From an uncultured Spirochaeta sp. (GTDB lineage Bacteria; Spirochaetota; Spirochaetia; DSM-27196; Alkalispirochaetaceae): DNA of 37,392 bases. The first letter of the stretch is position 1. Every line of letters begins with the position of its first letter. The stretch spans positions 1 to 37,392 of the forward strand of contig CAJWEZ010000043.1 in assembly GCA_913030605.1 (NCBI GenBank), given 5' to 3'. The notes below the pieces were generated by a model. The model saw only the letters and a list, made by a program, of their open reading frames with translations. It was not told the origin of the DNA and searched no databases. A program made the position numbers and the translations under genes. This document shows positions 8,437 to 16,335 of this stretch, piece after piece.

Positions 8437-8577
8437 GGAGATTCGTGATTTCCACCGTATTCCAAGGTAGCCCGCCCTGCAGAACGCGTCAAGAAGGGCA
8501 CCCGGAGCCACGCCTTTACACGGGGGAAGCAAACATGCTGCACTCATGAGCCTGTATAGCCAAGGAGGAAACACGCA

Positions 8578-9675
8578 ATGACCGCACACACACGCATGGC
8601 GTTGCTGCTCTTTCTCGCGGTTCCCGCGCTGGCATTTGCCGGCGGCAACCGTGAATCGGACACGGCGACTCCGGACGCCGCCGAGCAGCCCGCCGATGCC
8701 CAGGACCAGGGCCAACGAATCGAAGTCTCCGACGCGGTGGCACGCGTAAACGGTGAACTCGTGAGCCGCGAAGAGTTTGACAATGTTGTCGCCAGCAATA
8801 TCAGTCGATACGAGTACCAGAGCGGGCAGACGTTCAACGACGCCCAGCGCCCGGGCCTCGAGCAGCAGGTGCTGGACGGACTCATCACCCGCACGATTCT
8901 GGAGCAGGAGACCGACCGTCTCGGAATCACCGTGAGCGACGAGCGGTTCAACGAAACCCTTGGACAGTTCAAGGAACAGTTTCCCAACGACTCCGCCTAC
9001 CAGATGGCGCTCGAGGAACAGGGATTCACGGAAGCGGAGTTCGAACAGGAGCTGCGACGCCAGATGGTGATCGAAGAGCTCATCCGCAGTCAGGTGTACG
9101 ATCAGATCGAGGTCACCGACGAGGATATCCGTGGATTCTACGACGACAATCCGCAGTACTTCGAGCAGCCGGAGCAGGTGGCGGCACGCCACATCATCCT
9201 GACCACGCAGGACGTGGACGATGCCGGGCGCGAGGAACTCCGCGCGCAGCTCGAGGACATTCGCCAGCAAATCGTGGACGGAGCGGATTTCGCGGAGATG
9301 GCCCGGGAGTACAGTCAGGGGCCCAGTGCCGAAAACGGTGGCGACCTGGGCACCTTTGGCCGTGGCCAGATGGTGCCGGAGTTCGAACAGGTCGCCTTCT
9401 CCCTCGACGTGGGAGAGGTCTCGGACATCGTGGAGACGCAGTTCGGCTACCACATCGTCCAGGTGACGGAGCGGATTCCCGCGCAAACGCAGAGCTTCGA
9501 GGATTCGCGTGACCGGATCCAGCAGTTCCTCACGGAGGAGGCGCGCAACCGCGGTGCCCAGGAGTACGTTCGCGGTCTGCGCGACACCGCCGAGGTTGAG
9601 CAGCTGATCGAAATCGATGCCCCCGCCGCACCGGCCCAGGCTCCCCAGGGACCCGAGGTGGCCCCGGCGAACTAG
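8578..9675 (+). CDS. Periplasmic PpiC/SurA-type peptidyl-prolyl isomerase
   Basis: This 365-residue protein has a type I signal peptide (1-21, cleavage after LAFA; no lipobox Cys), an acidic Ala/Gln linker and a SurA-like chaperone domain (about 50-185, starting ARVNGELVSREEFDNVV). A parvulin domain follows at about 200-298 (ARHIILTTQDV, FAEMAREYSQGPSAENGGDLG, QFGYHIVQVTERI). Such proteins help outer-membrane and secreted proteins fold by isomerising prolyl bonds. Length and order fit SurA/PrsA-like foldases with a single parvulin domain. The ATG has a strong AAGGAGG (8562-8568) 9 bases upstream. It is divergent from hflK, another envelope quality-control gene, and is followed by a hairpin terminator candidate. 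Confidence 0.93.
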   Translation: MTAHTRMALLLFLAVPALAFAGGNRESDTATPDAAEQPADAQDQGQRIEVSDAVARVNGELVSREEFDNVVASNISRYEYQSGQTFNDAQRPGLEQQVLDGLITRTILEQETDRLGITVSDERFNETLGQFKEQFPNDSAYQMALEEQGFTEAEFEQELRRQMVIEELIRSQVYDQIEVTDEDIRGFYDDNPQYFEQPEQVAARHIILTTQDVDDAGREELRAQLEDIRQQIVDGADFAEMAREYSQGPSAENGGDLGTFGRGQMVPEFEQVAFSLDVGEVSDIVETQFGYHIVQVTERIPAQTQSFEDSRDRIQQFLTEEARNRGAQEYVRGLRDTAEVEQLIEIDAPAAPAQAPQGPEVAPAN

Positions 9676-9690
9676 ACCGATGCATGGACC

Positions 9691-9713
9691 GGCCCGCCGT
9701 CCGTCGGCGGGCC
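9691..9713 (+). terminator. Candidate terminator after the ppiC-type gene
   Basis: A perfect 9-bp GC stem (GGCCCGCCG and its complement, loop TCCGT) starts 15 bases after the stop. The following CCCGCTTCT is not a good U-tract, so termination may be weak or factor-assisted. Confidence 0.45.
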
Positions 9714-9729
9714 CCCGCTTCTCACCGTG

Positions 9730-9758
9730 TTGACCTCGGGTGGCGGCGCTCATATCAT
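9730..9758 (+). promoter_or_regulatory. Predicted leaderless promoter of metG
   Basis: TTGACC (9730-9735), a 17-base spacer and TATCAT (9753-9758) end 9 bases before the metG ATG. There is no Shine-Dalgarno in between, so the transcript would start about 2 bases before, or at, the start codon. Confidence 0.6.
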
Positions 9759-9767
9759 GGCGGCACT

Positions 9768-12008
9768 ATGAAAAAACGCCTGATCACCAGCGCCCTGCCG
9801 TACGTGAACAACATTCCCCACCTCGGCAACCTCATCCAGGTGCTGTCAGCCGACGTCTTTGCCCGATTCTGCCGCTCCCGCGGCTACGAGACGCTCTACG
9901 TGTGCGGAACCGACGAGTACGGGACCGCCACCGAAACCCGCGCCCGCGAGGAGGGCGTGTCCCCCAAGGAACTGTGCGACCGCTACCACGCGGTACACAC
10001 CGAGATTTACGACTGGTTCGAGATCGCCTTCGATCAGTGGGGACGAACCTCAACGCCGGAGCACACGAAGGTGACCCAGGACATCTTCCTGAAACTGCAC
10101 AACAACGGGTACATCCGTGAGGAAACGATCGAACAGCTCTACAGCGAGCAGTCGCAGATGTTCCTCGCCGACCGCTACGTCCGCGGAACGTGCCCGCACT
10201 GCGGCTACGAGGATGCCCGCGGTGATCAGTGCGAGAACTGCGGCAAGCTGCTCGATCCCACGGACCTCATCGATCCCCGCAGTGCCATGGACGGATCGAC
10301 TCCGGTGATCCGGGAAACCACCCACCTCTACATCGATCTGCCGGCGATTCTGCCGAAGCTGCAGGAGTGGATGGCCACTGCCAGCGTCGAGGGCAAGTGG
10401 GCCCGCAACGCGATCCAGATGACCCAGGGGTGGATCCGTGACGGGCTGCGGCAGCGGGCGATTACCCGGGACCTCAAATGGGGGATTCCGGTGCCCCTGG
10501 AGGGGTTTGAGGACAAGGTGTTTTACGTCTGGTTCGACGCGCCGATCGGCTACATCTCGATGACCGCCGGACTCACTGACCGCTGGGCGGAGGACTGGTG
10601 GAAGAACCCGGAGGAGGTGGAGCTGTTCCAGTTCATCGGGAAGGACAACATCCCCTTTCACACCGTGATCTTCCCGTCGAGCCTTCTCGGGAGTGGCGAC
10701 AACTGGACGCTCCTGCACCACATGTCGAGTTCGGAGTACCTGAACTACGAGGGCGGGCAGTTCTCGAAGAGCAAGGGAATCGGCGTGTTCGGAAACGACG
10801 CCCGCGACACGGGAATCCCGGCGGACGTCTGGCGCTTTTACATCTTCTACAACCGCCCCGAGACGAGCGACTACACCTTCACCTGGGATGACTTCCAGGA
10901 GAAGGTGAACGGCGAGCTTATCGGCAACCTCGGCAACCTGGTGAACCGGACGCTGACGTTCGTGTCCCGCTACTTCGACGGGGTGGTCCTGCCGGTGAAC
11001 GAGGGCGACGAGCGGAGCAGGGAGTTCTGGTCCGAGGTTCGACAGCGGGAGGCGTCGATCACCGACAAGCTGGAATGGGCGGGGCTCCGGGACGCGTTCC
11101 GGCAGATCTTTGCCCTGTCGAGCTACGGGAACCGCGTCTTTCAGGTCGCCGAGCCGTGGAAAACGCGCACAACCGATCCCGATGCCACCCACGCACTGCT
11201 CAGCGACCTGGTGTATCTGATCCGTGACCTGGCGATTCTGATCGAACCGTACGTCCCCGCCACCGCCTCCCGCATCCGCGCGATGCTGGGGCTCGATTCA
11301 CTGACCTGGGCCGACCTGGCTCGCGCAGACGGGGTTCCGAGCGTCTCCAGGGCGGAGATCCTCTTCGAGCAGCTCCCCGACGAGACGATTGCGGAGCTGC
11401 GGGTGCGGTTCAGCGGCAGTCAGGCGGAGCGGGCCGCCCGCGCCGCGGATTCCGCCGCCGGCGAGAACCCTCCCGCGGCACCGGAGGCGTCCCCCGCCGA
11501 GCGCTTCCGCGATACGGTGGAGCTCCGGGCGGCGAAGATCGTGGAGATCGAGCAGCATCCGGAGGCGGACAAGCTGTACATCGAAAAACTGGACGACGGT
11601 ACCGAAGAGGGACGCACGATCGTCTCCGGACTCGTGCCGCACTACGCGCCGGAGGAGCTCCTCGGCCGAACGATCATCGTGGTGGCGAACCTCAAACCGG
11701 CGAAACTCCGGGGTGTAAAGAGCCACGGCATGCTCCTCGCCGCCAGCGCCCCCGCCGGGGACGATGAGGACGCCGGCGAAATCGTGGACGTCCTGTTCGT
11801 GGACCACGTCGAGCCCGGAACCCGCATCGTTCTGGACGGCTACGCTCCGGCGGATCCGTCCGAGTCACTGAAGCGCATCAAGATCGACGACTTCTTCGCG
11901 ATTCCGATCCGCGCCGAGGACCATCAGGTGTCCGTGGACGGGGTTTCGCTTATCGCGGGCGACACCCCCGTTCGTACGACCCGGGTGTCCGCCGGGGACG
12001 TCGGGTAG
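9768..12008 (+). CDS. metG: Methionyl-tRNA synthetase with C-terminal tRNA-binding domain
   Basis: This 746-residue class I synthetase charges tRNA-Met. The HIGH-type motif is PHLGN (17-21). A four-Cys zinc knuckle lies at 142, 145, 155 and 158 (CPHC...CENC). The KMSKS-type loop is FSKSKG (332-337). The C-terminus (about 605-700) is an OB-fold tRNA-binding domain (ELRAAKIVEIEQHPEADKLY; AKLRGVKSHGMLLAA), joined by an Ala/Glu/Pro linker. About 40 more residues follow the OB core. The start at 9768 was chosen because MKKRLITSALPYVNNI is the usual N-terminus and a promoter sits directly before it; upstream in-frame residues are unlike the family. The next gene starts 6 bases after the stop, so metG likely leads a three-gene unit. 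Confidence 0.97.
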   Translation: MKKRLITSALPYVNNIPHLGNLIQVLSADVFARFCRSRGYETLYVCGTDEYGTATETRAREEGVSPKELCDRYHAVHTEIYDWFEIAFDQWGRTSTPEHTKVTQDIFLKLHNNGYIREETIEQLYSEQSQMFLADRYVRGTCPHCGYEDARGDQCENCGKLLDPTDLIDPRSAMDGSTPVIRETTHLYIDLPAILPKLQEWMATASVEGKWARNAIQMTQGWIRDGLRQRAITRDLKWGIPVPLEGFEDKVFYVWFDAPIGYISMTAGLTDRWAEDWWKNPEEVELFQFIGKDNIPFHTVIFPSSLLGSGDNWTLLHHMSSSEYLNYEGGQFSKSKGIGVFGNDARDTGIPADVWRFYIFYNRPETSDYTFTWDDFQEKVNGELIGNLGNLVNRTLTFVSRYFDGVVLPVNEGDERSREFWSEVRQREASITDKLEWAGLRDAFRQIFALSSYGNRVFQVAEPWKTRTTDPDATHALLSDLVYLIRDLAILIEPYVPATASRIRAMLGLDSLTWADLARADGVPSVSRAEILFEQLPDETIAELRVRFSGSQAERAARAADSAAGENPPAAPEASPAERFRDTVELRAAKIVEIEQHPEADKLYIEKLDDGTEEGRTIVSGLVPHYAPEELLGRTIIVVANLKPAKLRGVKSHGMLLAASAPAGDDEDAGEIVDVLFVDHVEPGTRIVLDGYAPADPSESLKRIKIDDFFAIPIRAEDHQVSVDGVSLIAGDTPVRTTRVSAGDVG

Positions 12009-12014
12009 CGCGTC

Positions 12015-13022
12015 GTGGAGCCCCGCTTCACGCTGTTGCAGAGCGAGTGGTGGGGCCGTGTGCGGGAGCAGATGGGGTGGTCCCGCCGGTCGCGGTCACC
12101 ACTGGTGCTGCAGCGGTCTATCGGCCCGTTGCGGTTTGCCTACGCGCCCCACGCCACCGCTTCCTCCGGCGGCGACGGGTCGGTGACGGCTCTGGCGGAT
12201 CTCTTTCGCCGCCTCGGTGCCACCGACCGGTCGAGCGGTGCCGCGGCGCCGCACCTCGTGCGCTGGGACGTCCCGTTCTCCGTCGACGCGTTCGACGAGC
12301 CGGCGGCGCGGGCCGCGGGCTTCGTTCCCGCGCCGGGACGGGTACAGCCGCCGGACACGGTGGTGGTGGACCTGCACCCCGACGAGGACGGGCTGCTCGC
12401 GGCGATGAAGCGCAAAACGCGCTACAACATCCGCCTGGCGGAAAAGCGGGGCGTCACCGTCACCTCCGCCACCGGCGGTGAGGCCGTGGCGCTGTTGCCG
12501 CGCTGGTACGCCCTGTACCGTGAGACCGCCGAGCGCGACCGCATTTCGATCCACCCCGAGCGTTACTACCGGACCGTGCTGGAGACCGCGATCGGGATGG
12601 CCGACGCCGGCGAGTCCGCCCCAAGACTGTCGGTGTATCTCGCCGAACACGAGGGCGATCTCCTCTCGGGCATCATCGTGGCGTCCCACGATGGAATGTC
12701 CACCTACCTGTACGGCGCCAGTTCCAACCACAAACGAAACCTCATGCCGAGCTACCTGGCGCAGTGGGTGGCGATACGCGACGCACGCACCGCCGGCGAC
12801 CACAGCTACGATATGTTCGGGATCCCACCCACCGACGACCCTGGCCACCCGATGCACGGGCTCTACCGGTTCAAGACCGGATTCGGCGGCGCGATCGTGA
12901 ACCGGCCGGGCTGCTGGGATCTGGACCTGGTCCCCGCGGCTGCCGGCGTGTTCCGCACCGCCGAGCGACTCCGGCTGTGGTACCACCACCGGCTGCGCAA
13001 GGCGGGGAGGCACAGCTCGTGA
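12015..13022 (+). CDS. FemAB/FemX-like aminoacyl transferase (GNAT-like)
   Basis: This 335-residue protein resembles the FemABX peptidyltransferase family, which adds amino acids from aminoacyl-tRNA to the peptidoglycan precursor. Visible family features are the helical motif MKRKTRYNIRLAEKRGV (about 131-147), LYRETAERDRISIHPERYYRTVL, the second GNAT core with LLSGIIVASHDGMSTYLYGASS, and YDMFGIPPTDDPGHPMHGLYRFKTGFGG near the end. The start is GTG at 12015, 6 bases after metG; there is no strong Shine-Dalgarno, so coupling to metG is likely. Placement directly after an aminoacyl-tRNA synthetase fits a tRNA-dependent transferase, but the amino acid and acceptor cannot be told. Lipid II cross-bridge synthesis is the family default and is inference here. 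Confidence 0.85.
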   Translation: MEPRFTLLQSEWWGRVREQMGWSRRSRSPLVLQRSIGPLRFAYAPHATASSGGDGSVTALADLFRRLGATDRSSGAAAPHLVRWDVPFSVDAFDEPAARAAGFVPAPGRVQPPDTVVVDLHPDEDGLLAAMKRKTRYNIRLAEKRGVTVTSATGGEAVALLPRWYALYRETAERDRISIHPERYYRTVLETAIGMADAGESAPRLSVYLAEHEGDLLSGIIVASHDGMSTYLYGASSNHKRNLMPSYLAQWVAIRDARTAGDHSYDMFGIPPTDDPGHPMHGLYRFKTGFGGAIVNRPGCWDLDLVPAAAGVFRTAERLRLWYHHRLRKAGRHSS

Positions 13023-15115
13023 TTCCTCGCGGGCGGCGATTCCGGCGGAACGCCGCTCCGGTGGTTGCGGCCTCCGTTCTTGTGGTGGCGCTGGTGTCAA
13101 TGGTGGCGGGCTGCGCGTCCGGGCCACCGGAACCGACGCCGGAAGCTGCACCGCGGATCGTGGCAGACACATCCGGCGGGGCGGTGGTGAGCGATGCGCC
13201 GGTCCCGGTCGCTCTCGATCCCGGCGATCTGAGCGGCTGGGTGCGCGCCGTGGAGGTGTCGATCCGTACCGACGGGGCGAACGATCCCACACCGGTGGCG
13301 CGCTGGGAGCTGGAGCCGACGGAGGAGACGGACGGCACGCGTTCCCTGCAGATCCCGCTGGAGGGGCTTGTTGACGGGGAGGCGTACACCGCACGGTTTG
13401 CGCTGCTGTTGACCGACGGTGGCCGCTGGGAGGTGGATGGGTCGCTGCCCCTTCGCCTGTCCCTCGGCATTCCCGCGCCGGTTCCCACCCCGGCGGAACT
13501 GGTCACGCTGGACCGCCGTCCGGAGTTCGCCTGGAGCGTTCCCGACGCCGTTGGTGACCGCAGTGGGTGGCGCGCACGAGTCACCTATGTGGTCAGCGGG
13601 ACGGAGTCGACGATTGAGGCGGACGGCGGTGCGGGGCGGGTGCGACCGCAGTCGCCGGTGGTGGAGCTGTCCGCCTTCGCCGGACGGGAGTCGCTCGTGT
13701 GGCGGGTGCGGCTGGTATCCGCATCCGGCGTCCTGGGGCCGTGGTCGACCGATGGTACCGTCCGGTTCGACCCCGCGGCGGCGGTACCGGTGGCTCTGGC
13801 CCACCGCAACGGACTGGCCTCGGTTGTGGCGACTCCCGGACTCAGCTGGAATCCCGTCTCCGGTGCCCGCCGCTATCGGGTGGAAATCGGCGTGACCGAC
13901 GATACCGCCGCCGACGGTGCCGCCGCCGACGGTGCCGCCGCCGGAAACCGCCTGCCGTCGGCGGACGAGCGCCTGGAAACCCGGGACCCGCGTGTGCGGC
14001 TCGAGACCCCGCTCCTGGAGGAACTGTTTGTCGGTCGCACCGGCCGGACGGTTGTCTGGCGGGTCATGGCTCTCGGCGAGGACGGGGTGCAGACGCCGTT
14101 CTCGCCGTGGTACCGCTTCCGGTACGCCCCGGTCGTTGGGGGACTCGAGCCGGTGGTACCGACGGGGACGTCGGTGATGCTAACCGTCGGGGCCGACGAC
14201 GCACCGGAGGCCGACGAACGTCCCGCGGCGCTCGTGGCGGTGACGCGTCCGTTCGAGATGATGCGCTACGAGCTCACCAACGATGCGGTGGCGGCGCTCG
14301 TGGCGGCGGAGGTCGACGCCGGACGTATGGTCGTGTCGGACGGCGCCGTTCGCGCCGCCGCCGACCCTGAGCGGGTGTATCTCGGACTCGGAGAGCTCGA
14401 CTTCGGCCGGCAGATCGCGTTCACCGTCGACGGCGACTCGCTGGCGGTGCGCCCCGGGTACGGAAGCCACCCGGCGGCGGGTGTCACATGGTTCGGTGCC
14501 GTGGCTCTCGCGAACGCGCTGTCCCGTCTGGAGGCCAGGCAGCCGGTGTACGGGGACGCCGCCACGACCGAGGACCCGGCGATGGACGCCGATCTCTCCC
14601 ACGACGGGTATCGCCTGCCGTCGGAGGCGGAATGGGCGACCGCGGTCGGGCTCACCGGTCGTCTGCGCGGCGACGACCGGGTTGCGGTGACCGAGGCGCG
14701 GCCCGTGTCGACGCCGGAAATCAGGGGGAGCAACTTCCTTCGCAGCGGCGATCGCTGGGAGGATCCGCTCCCGCCGTATACGCGCAATGGCGGGCCGACG
14801 AGCCCCGTTGGCGCCCTGGGCTATGCCACCCCCGTCGGGATGTATGACATGATCGGAAACGTGTGGGAGTGGACCGCCGACTGGTACGATCCCGATTGGT
14901 ACGGCCGTATCGCCGACGGCGAGGTCGACGCAACCGCGGCGGCGGCGGGACCGGACGCCCCGGTTGCCGATGTCTACGGCCGAACACTGCGCACCGTGCG
15001 AGGCGGGGCGTGGAACAGCCCCCGGGAGACGGTGCGCCCGGGAAACCGGGGCGGGTTCGCCCCGGGTGCCACCAGCCACAGCATCGGCGTGCGGCTGGTC
15101 AGAACGCTGCGTTAA
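13019..15115 (+). CDS. Lipoprotein with N-terminal beta domains and C-terminal FGE/sulfatase-modifying-factor-like domain
   Basis: This encodes 698 residues from GTG at 13019, whose bases overlap the FemAB-like stop (GTGA). The first 31 residues form a lipoprotein signal with lipobox VAGC (Cys32). Residues from about 60 to 390 look like repeated beta-sandwich modules (ending LPLRLSLGIPAPVPTPAEL, then FAWSVPDAVGD, LSWNPVSGARRYRVEIG), similar in style to fibronectin-like repeats. The last 300 residues form a formylglycine-generating-enzyme-type fold. Its parts include MRYELTNDAV, YRLPSEAEWATAVGL, GMYDMIGNVWEWTADWY, RTVRGGAWNS and a terminal SIGVRLVRTLR. The catalytic cysteines of true FGE are absent, so this is probably a binding or structural module, not an oxidase. 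It is the third gene of the metG unit; its stop shares two bases with that of the convergent adenosine deaminase-like gene. Confidence 0.85.
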   Translation: MIPRGRRFRRNAAPVVAASVLVVALVSMVAGCASGPPEPTPEAAPRIVADTSGGAVVSDAPVPVALDPGDLSGWVRAVEVSIRTDGANDPTPVARWELEPTEETDGTRSLQIPLEGLVDGEAYTARFALLLTDGGRWEVDGSLPLRLSLGIPAPVPTPAELVTLDRRPEFAWSVPDAVGDRSGWRARVTYVVSGTESTIEADGGAGRVRPQSPVVELSAFAGRESLVWRVRLVSASGVLGPWSTDGTVRFDPAAAVPVALAHRNGLASVVATPGLSWNPVSGARRYRVEIGVTDDTAADGAAADGAAAGNRLPSADERLETRDPRVRLETPLLEELFVGRTGRTVVWRVMALGEDGVQTPFSPWYRFRYAPVVGGLEPVVPTGTSVMLTVGADDAPEADERPAALVAVTRPFEMMRYELTNDAVAALVAAEVDAGRMVVSDGAVRAAADPERVYLGLGELDFGRQIAFTVDGDSLAVRPGYGSHPAAGVTWFGAVALANALSRLEARQPVYGDAATTEDPAMDADLSHDGYRLPSEAEWATAVGLTGRLRGDDRVAVTEARPVSTPEIRGSNFLRSGDRWEDPLPPYTRNGGPTSPVGALGYATPVGMYDMIGNVWEWTADWYDPDWYGRIADGEVDATAAAAGPDAPVADVYGRTLRTVRGGAWNSPRETVRPGNRGGFAPGATSHSIGVRLVRTLR
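13907..13945 (+). repeat. 15-bp in-frame repeat inside the FGE-like lipoprotein gene
   Basis: Two full copies and one partial copy of GCCGCCGACGGTGCC encode an Ala-Ala-Asp-Gly-Ala linker between two beta modules. The length may vary between strains. Confidence 0.7.
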
Positions 15116-16320
15116 CCGATCCCGAACTCCTTCTCCAGCCGTTCGTAGTGGTTGATCACCCGTCGCACGTACTCGCGCTTCTCAGGATACGGCTTAAAGG
15201 AAAACGAGCGCTTGAACCCGTAGACGATGATGTTCTTGAGCTGCTTTGGCGTGATCTCGAAGTTGTCCAGCGCGAGCTGGATTTCTTTGGTCACCGTGGT
15301 GTGGGACACCAGGCGGTTGTCGGTACAGAACGAGATCGAGAGCTTGTGGTCCAGCATTTTGCCCAGAGAGTGGTCCGCTACCGAACGGATGTCCGGGGCG
15401 GTCTGCAGGTTGCTGGTGAGGCAGACCTCGATGGTGGTGCGGTTGTCGGCGATGTAGTTGATCAACCGCCGGATGTACTCCTCCCGGTTGGTGATGCTTT
15501 CATCGCGGATGTGGTCCGGGTCAAAGAGGCGCATACCGTGGCCGATGCGGTCGGCGTGGAGTTTGGTGATCGCCTGGAAGATCGATTCCGGACCGTACGC
15601 TTCTCCGGCGTGGACCGTCTTCTTCAGGAAGTGGCTGTGGACGTAGTCAAACGCCTCTTCGTGGTCTCCCGCGGGGTACCCGTACTCGCTCCCGGCGAGG
15701 TCGAACGCCACAACCTGGATATCGGTTTCGTTTCGCAGTTTCACGGTGGCCCGGGCGAGCTCGCTCGAGGCCATCTGGATGATCTCGTCCGATTCCGAGT
15801 AGCTGTGAACGGAACTGAGGGCACGGTAGTACTGTGAAAAGTTGGGGGCAAAGAATCGCATGGCGATCACGATGATGCCGTAGTCGAACTCAGGGTCACC
15901 GTCGGGGATGCCGGCGTTGATCTCCGTTTGCGCCCGGCGCAGGCCGGCGTCGACGGCGTGCATCACCTGCTCGAAACTGAGAGAGTCGCTCATGTGCAGC
16001 TGCGGGGCAAACCGGACCTCCAGATGGCGAACCCCCTCGGCGAAGTTGTCCATCGCCAGCTCGTAGGCGACCTGATCGAGGTGTTCTGCGCGCTGCATCA
16101 CCTTGTTGGTGAGGCCGAACCCGCGAAGGTATTCATCCAGGTTTGCGTAGTGTGACTTGAACACCAGTTCATTCAGACCCTCCGGCGTGTAGGAGGGGAG
16201 GTCGATCTTCTCTTCCTTGGCGATATCGATGAGGGTCTGCTCCCGCAGACTGCCGTCAAGGTGCACGTGGAGGTCGGTTTTGGGAATCCTGCGTACAAAT
16301 TCTTCCGGATACTGTGTCAT
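15112..16320 (-). CDS. Adenosine deaminase family protein
   Basis: This 402-residue metal-dependent amidohydrolase of the adenosine/AMP deaminase family has the N-terminal HVH metal motif (H18, H20 in TDLHVHLDGS). Further motifs are HLEVRFAPQLH, VHAGE with metal-ligand His and catalytic Glu (H237, E240), RIGHG (His261) and CLTSN. The last metal ligand is in FCTDNRLVS (D334). In classical adenosine deaminases that segment is TDDP, the second Asp contacting purine N7. Here it is Asn335, so the substrate may differ (adenosine, a modified nucleoside or related base). The ATG at 16320 lacks a usable Shine-Dalgarno; a TATGAT -10 lies 6 bases upstream, suggesting a leaderless message. It is divergent, 15 bases apart, from the beta-propeller gene. 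Confidence 0.88.
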   Translation of the reverse strand: MTQYPEEFVRRIPKTDLHVHLDGSLREQTLIDIAKEEKIDLPSYTPEGLNELVFKSHYANLDEYLRGFGLTNKVMQRAEHLDQVAYELAMDNFAEGVRHLEVRFAPQLHMSDSLSFEQVMHAVDAGLRRAQTEINAGIPDGDPEFDYGIIVIAMRFFAPNFSQYYRALSSVHSYSESDEIIQMASSELARATVKLRNETDIQVVAFDLAGSEYGYPAGDHEEAFDYVHSHFLKKTVHAGEAYGPESIFQAITKLHADRIGHGMRLFDPDHIRDESITNREEYIRRLINYIADNRTTIEVCLTSNLQTAPDIRSVADHSLGKMLDHKLSISFCTDNRLVSHTTVTKEIQLALDNFEITPKQLKNIIVYGFKRSFSFKPYPEKREYVRRVINHYERLEKEFGIG

Positions 16321-16326
16321 ACTCCC

Positions 16327-16332
16327 ATCATA
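16327..16332 (-). promoter_or_regulatory. -10 element of the adenosine deaminase-like gene
   Basis: TATGAT on the minus strand ends 6 bases before the ATG at 16320. No good -35 is visible at 17 or 18 bases. It falls in the 15-base gap between two divergent start codons; a CATACT (16318-16323) may serve the plus-strand gene. Confidence 0.45.
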
Positions 16333-16335
16333 GCG

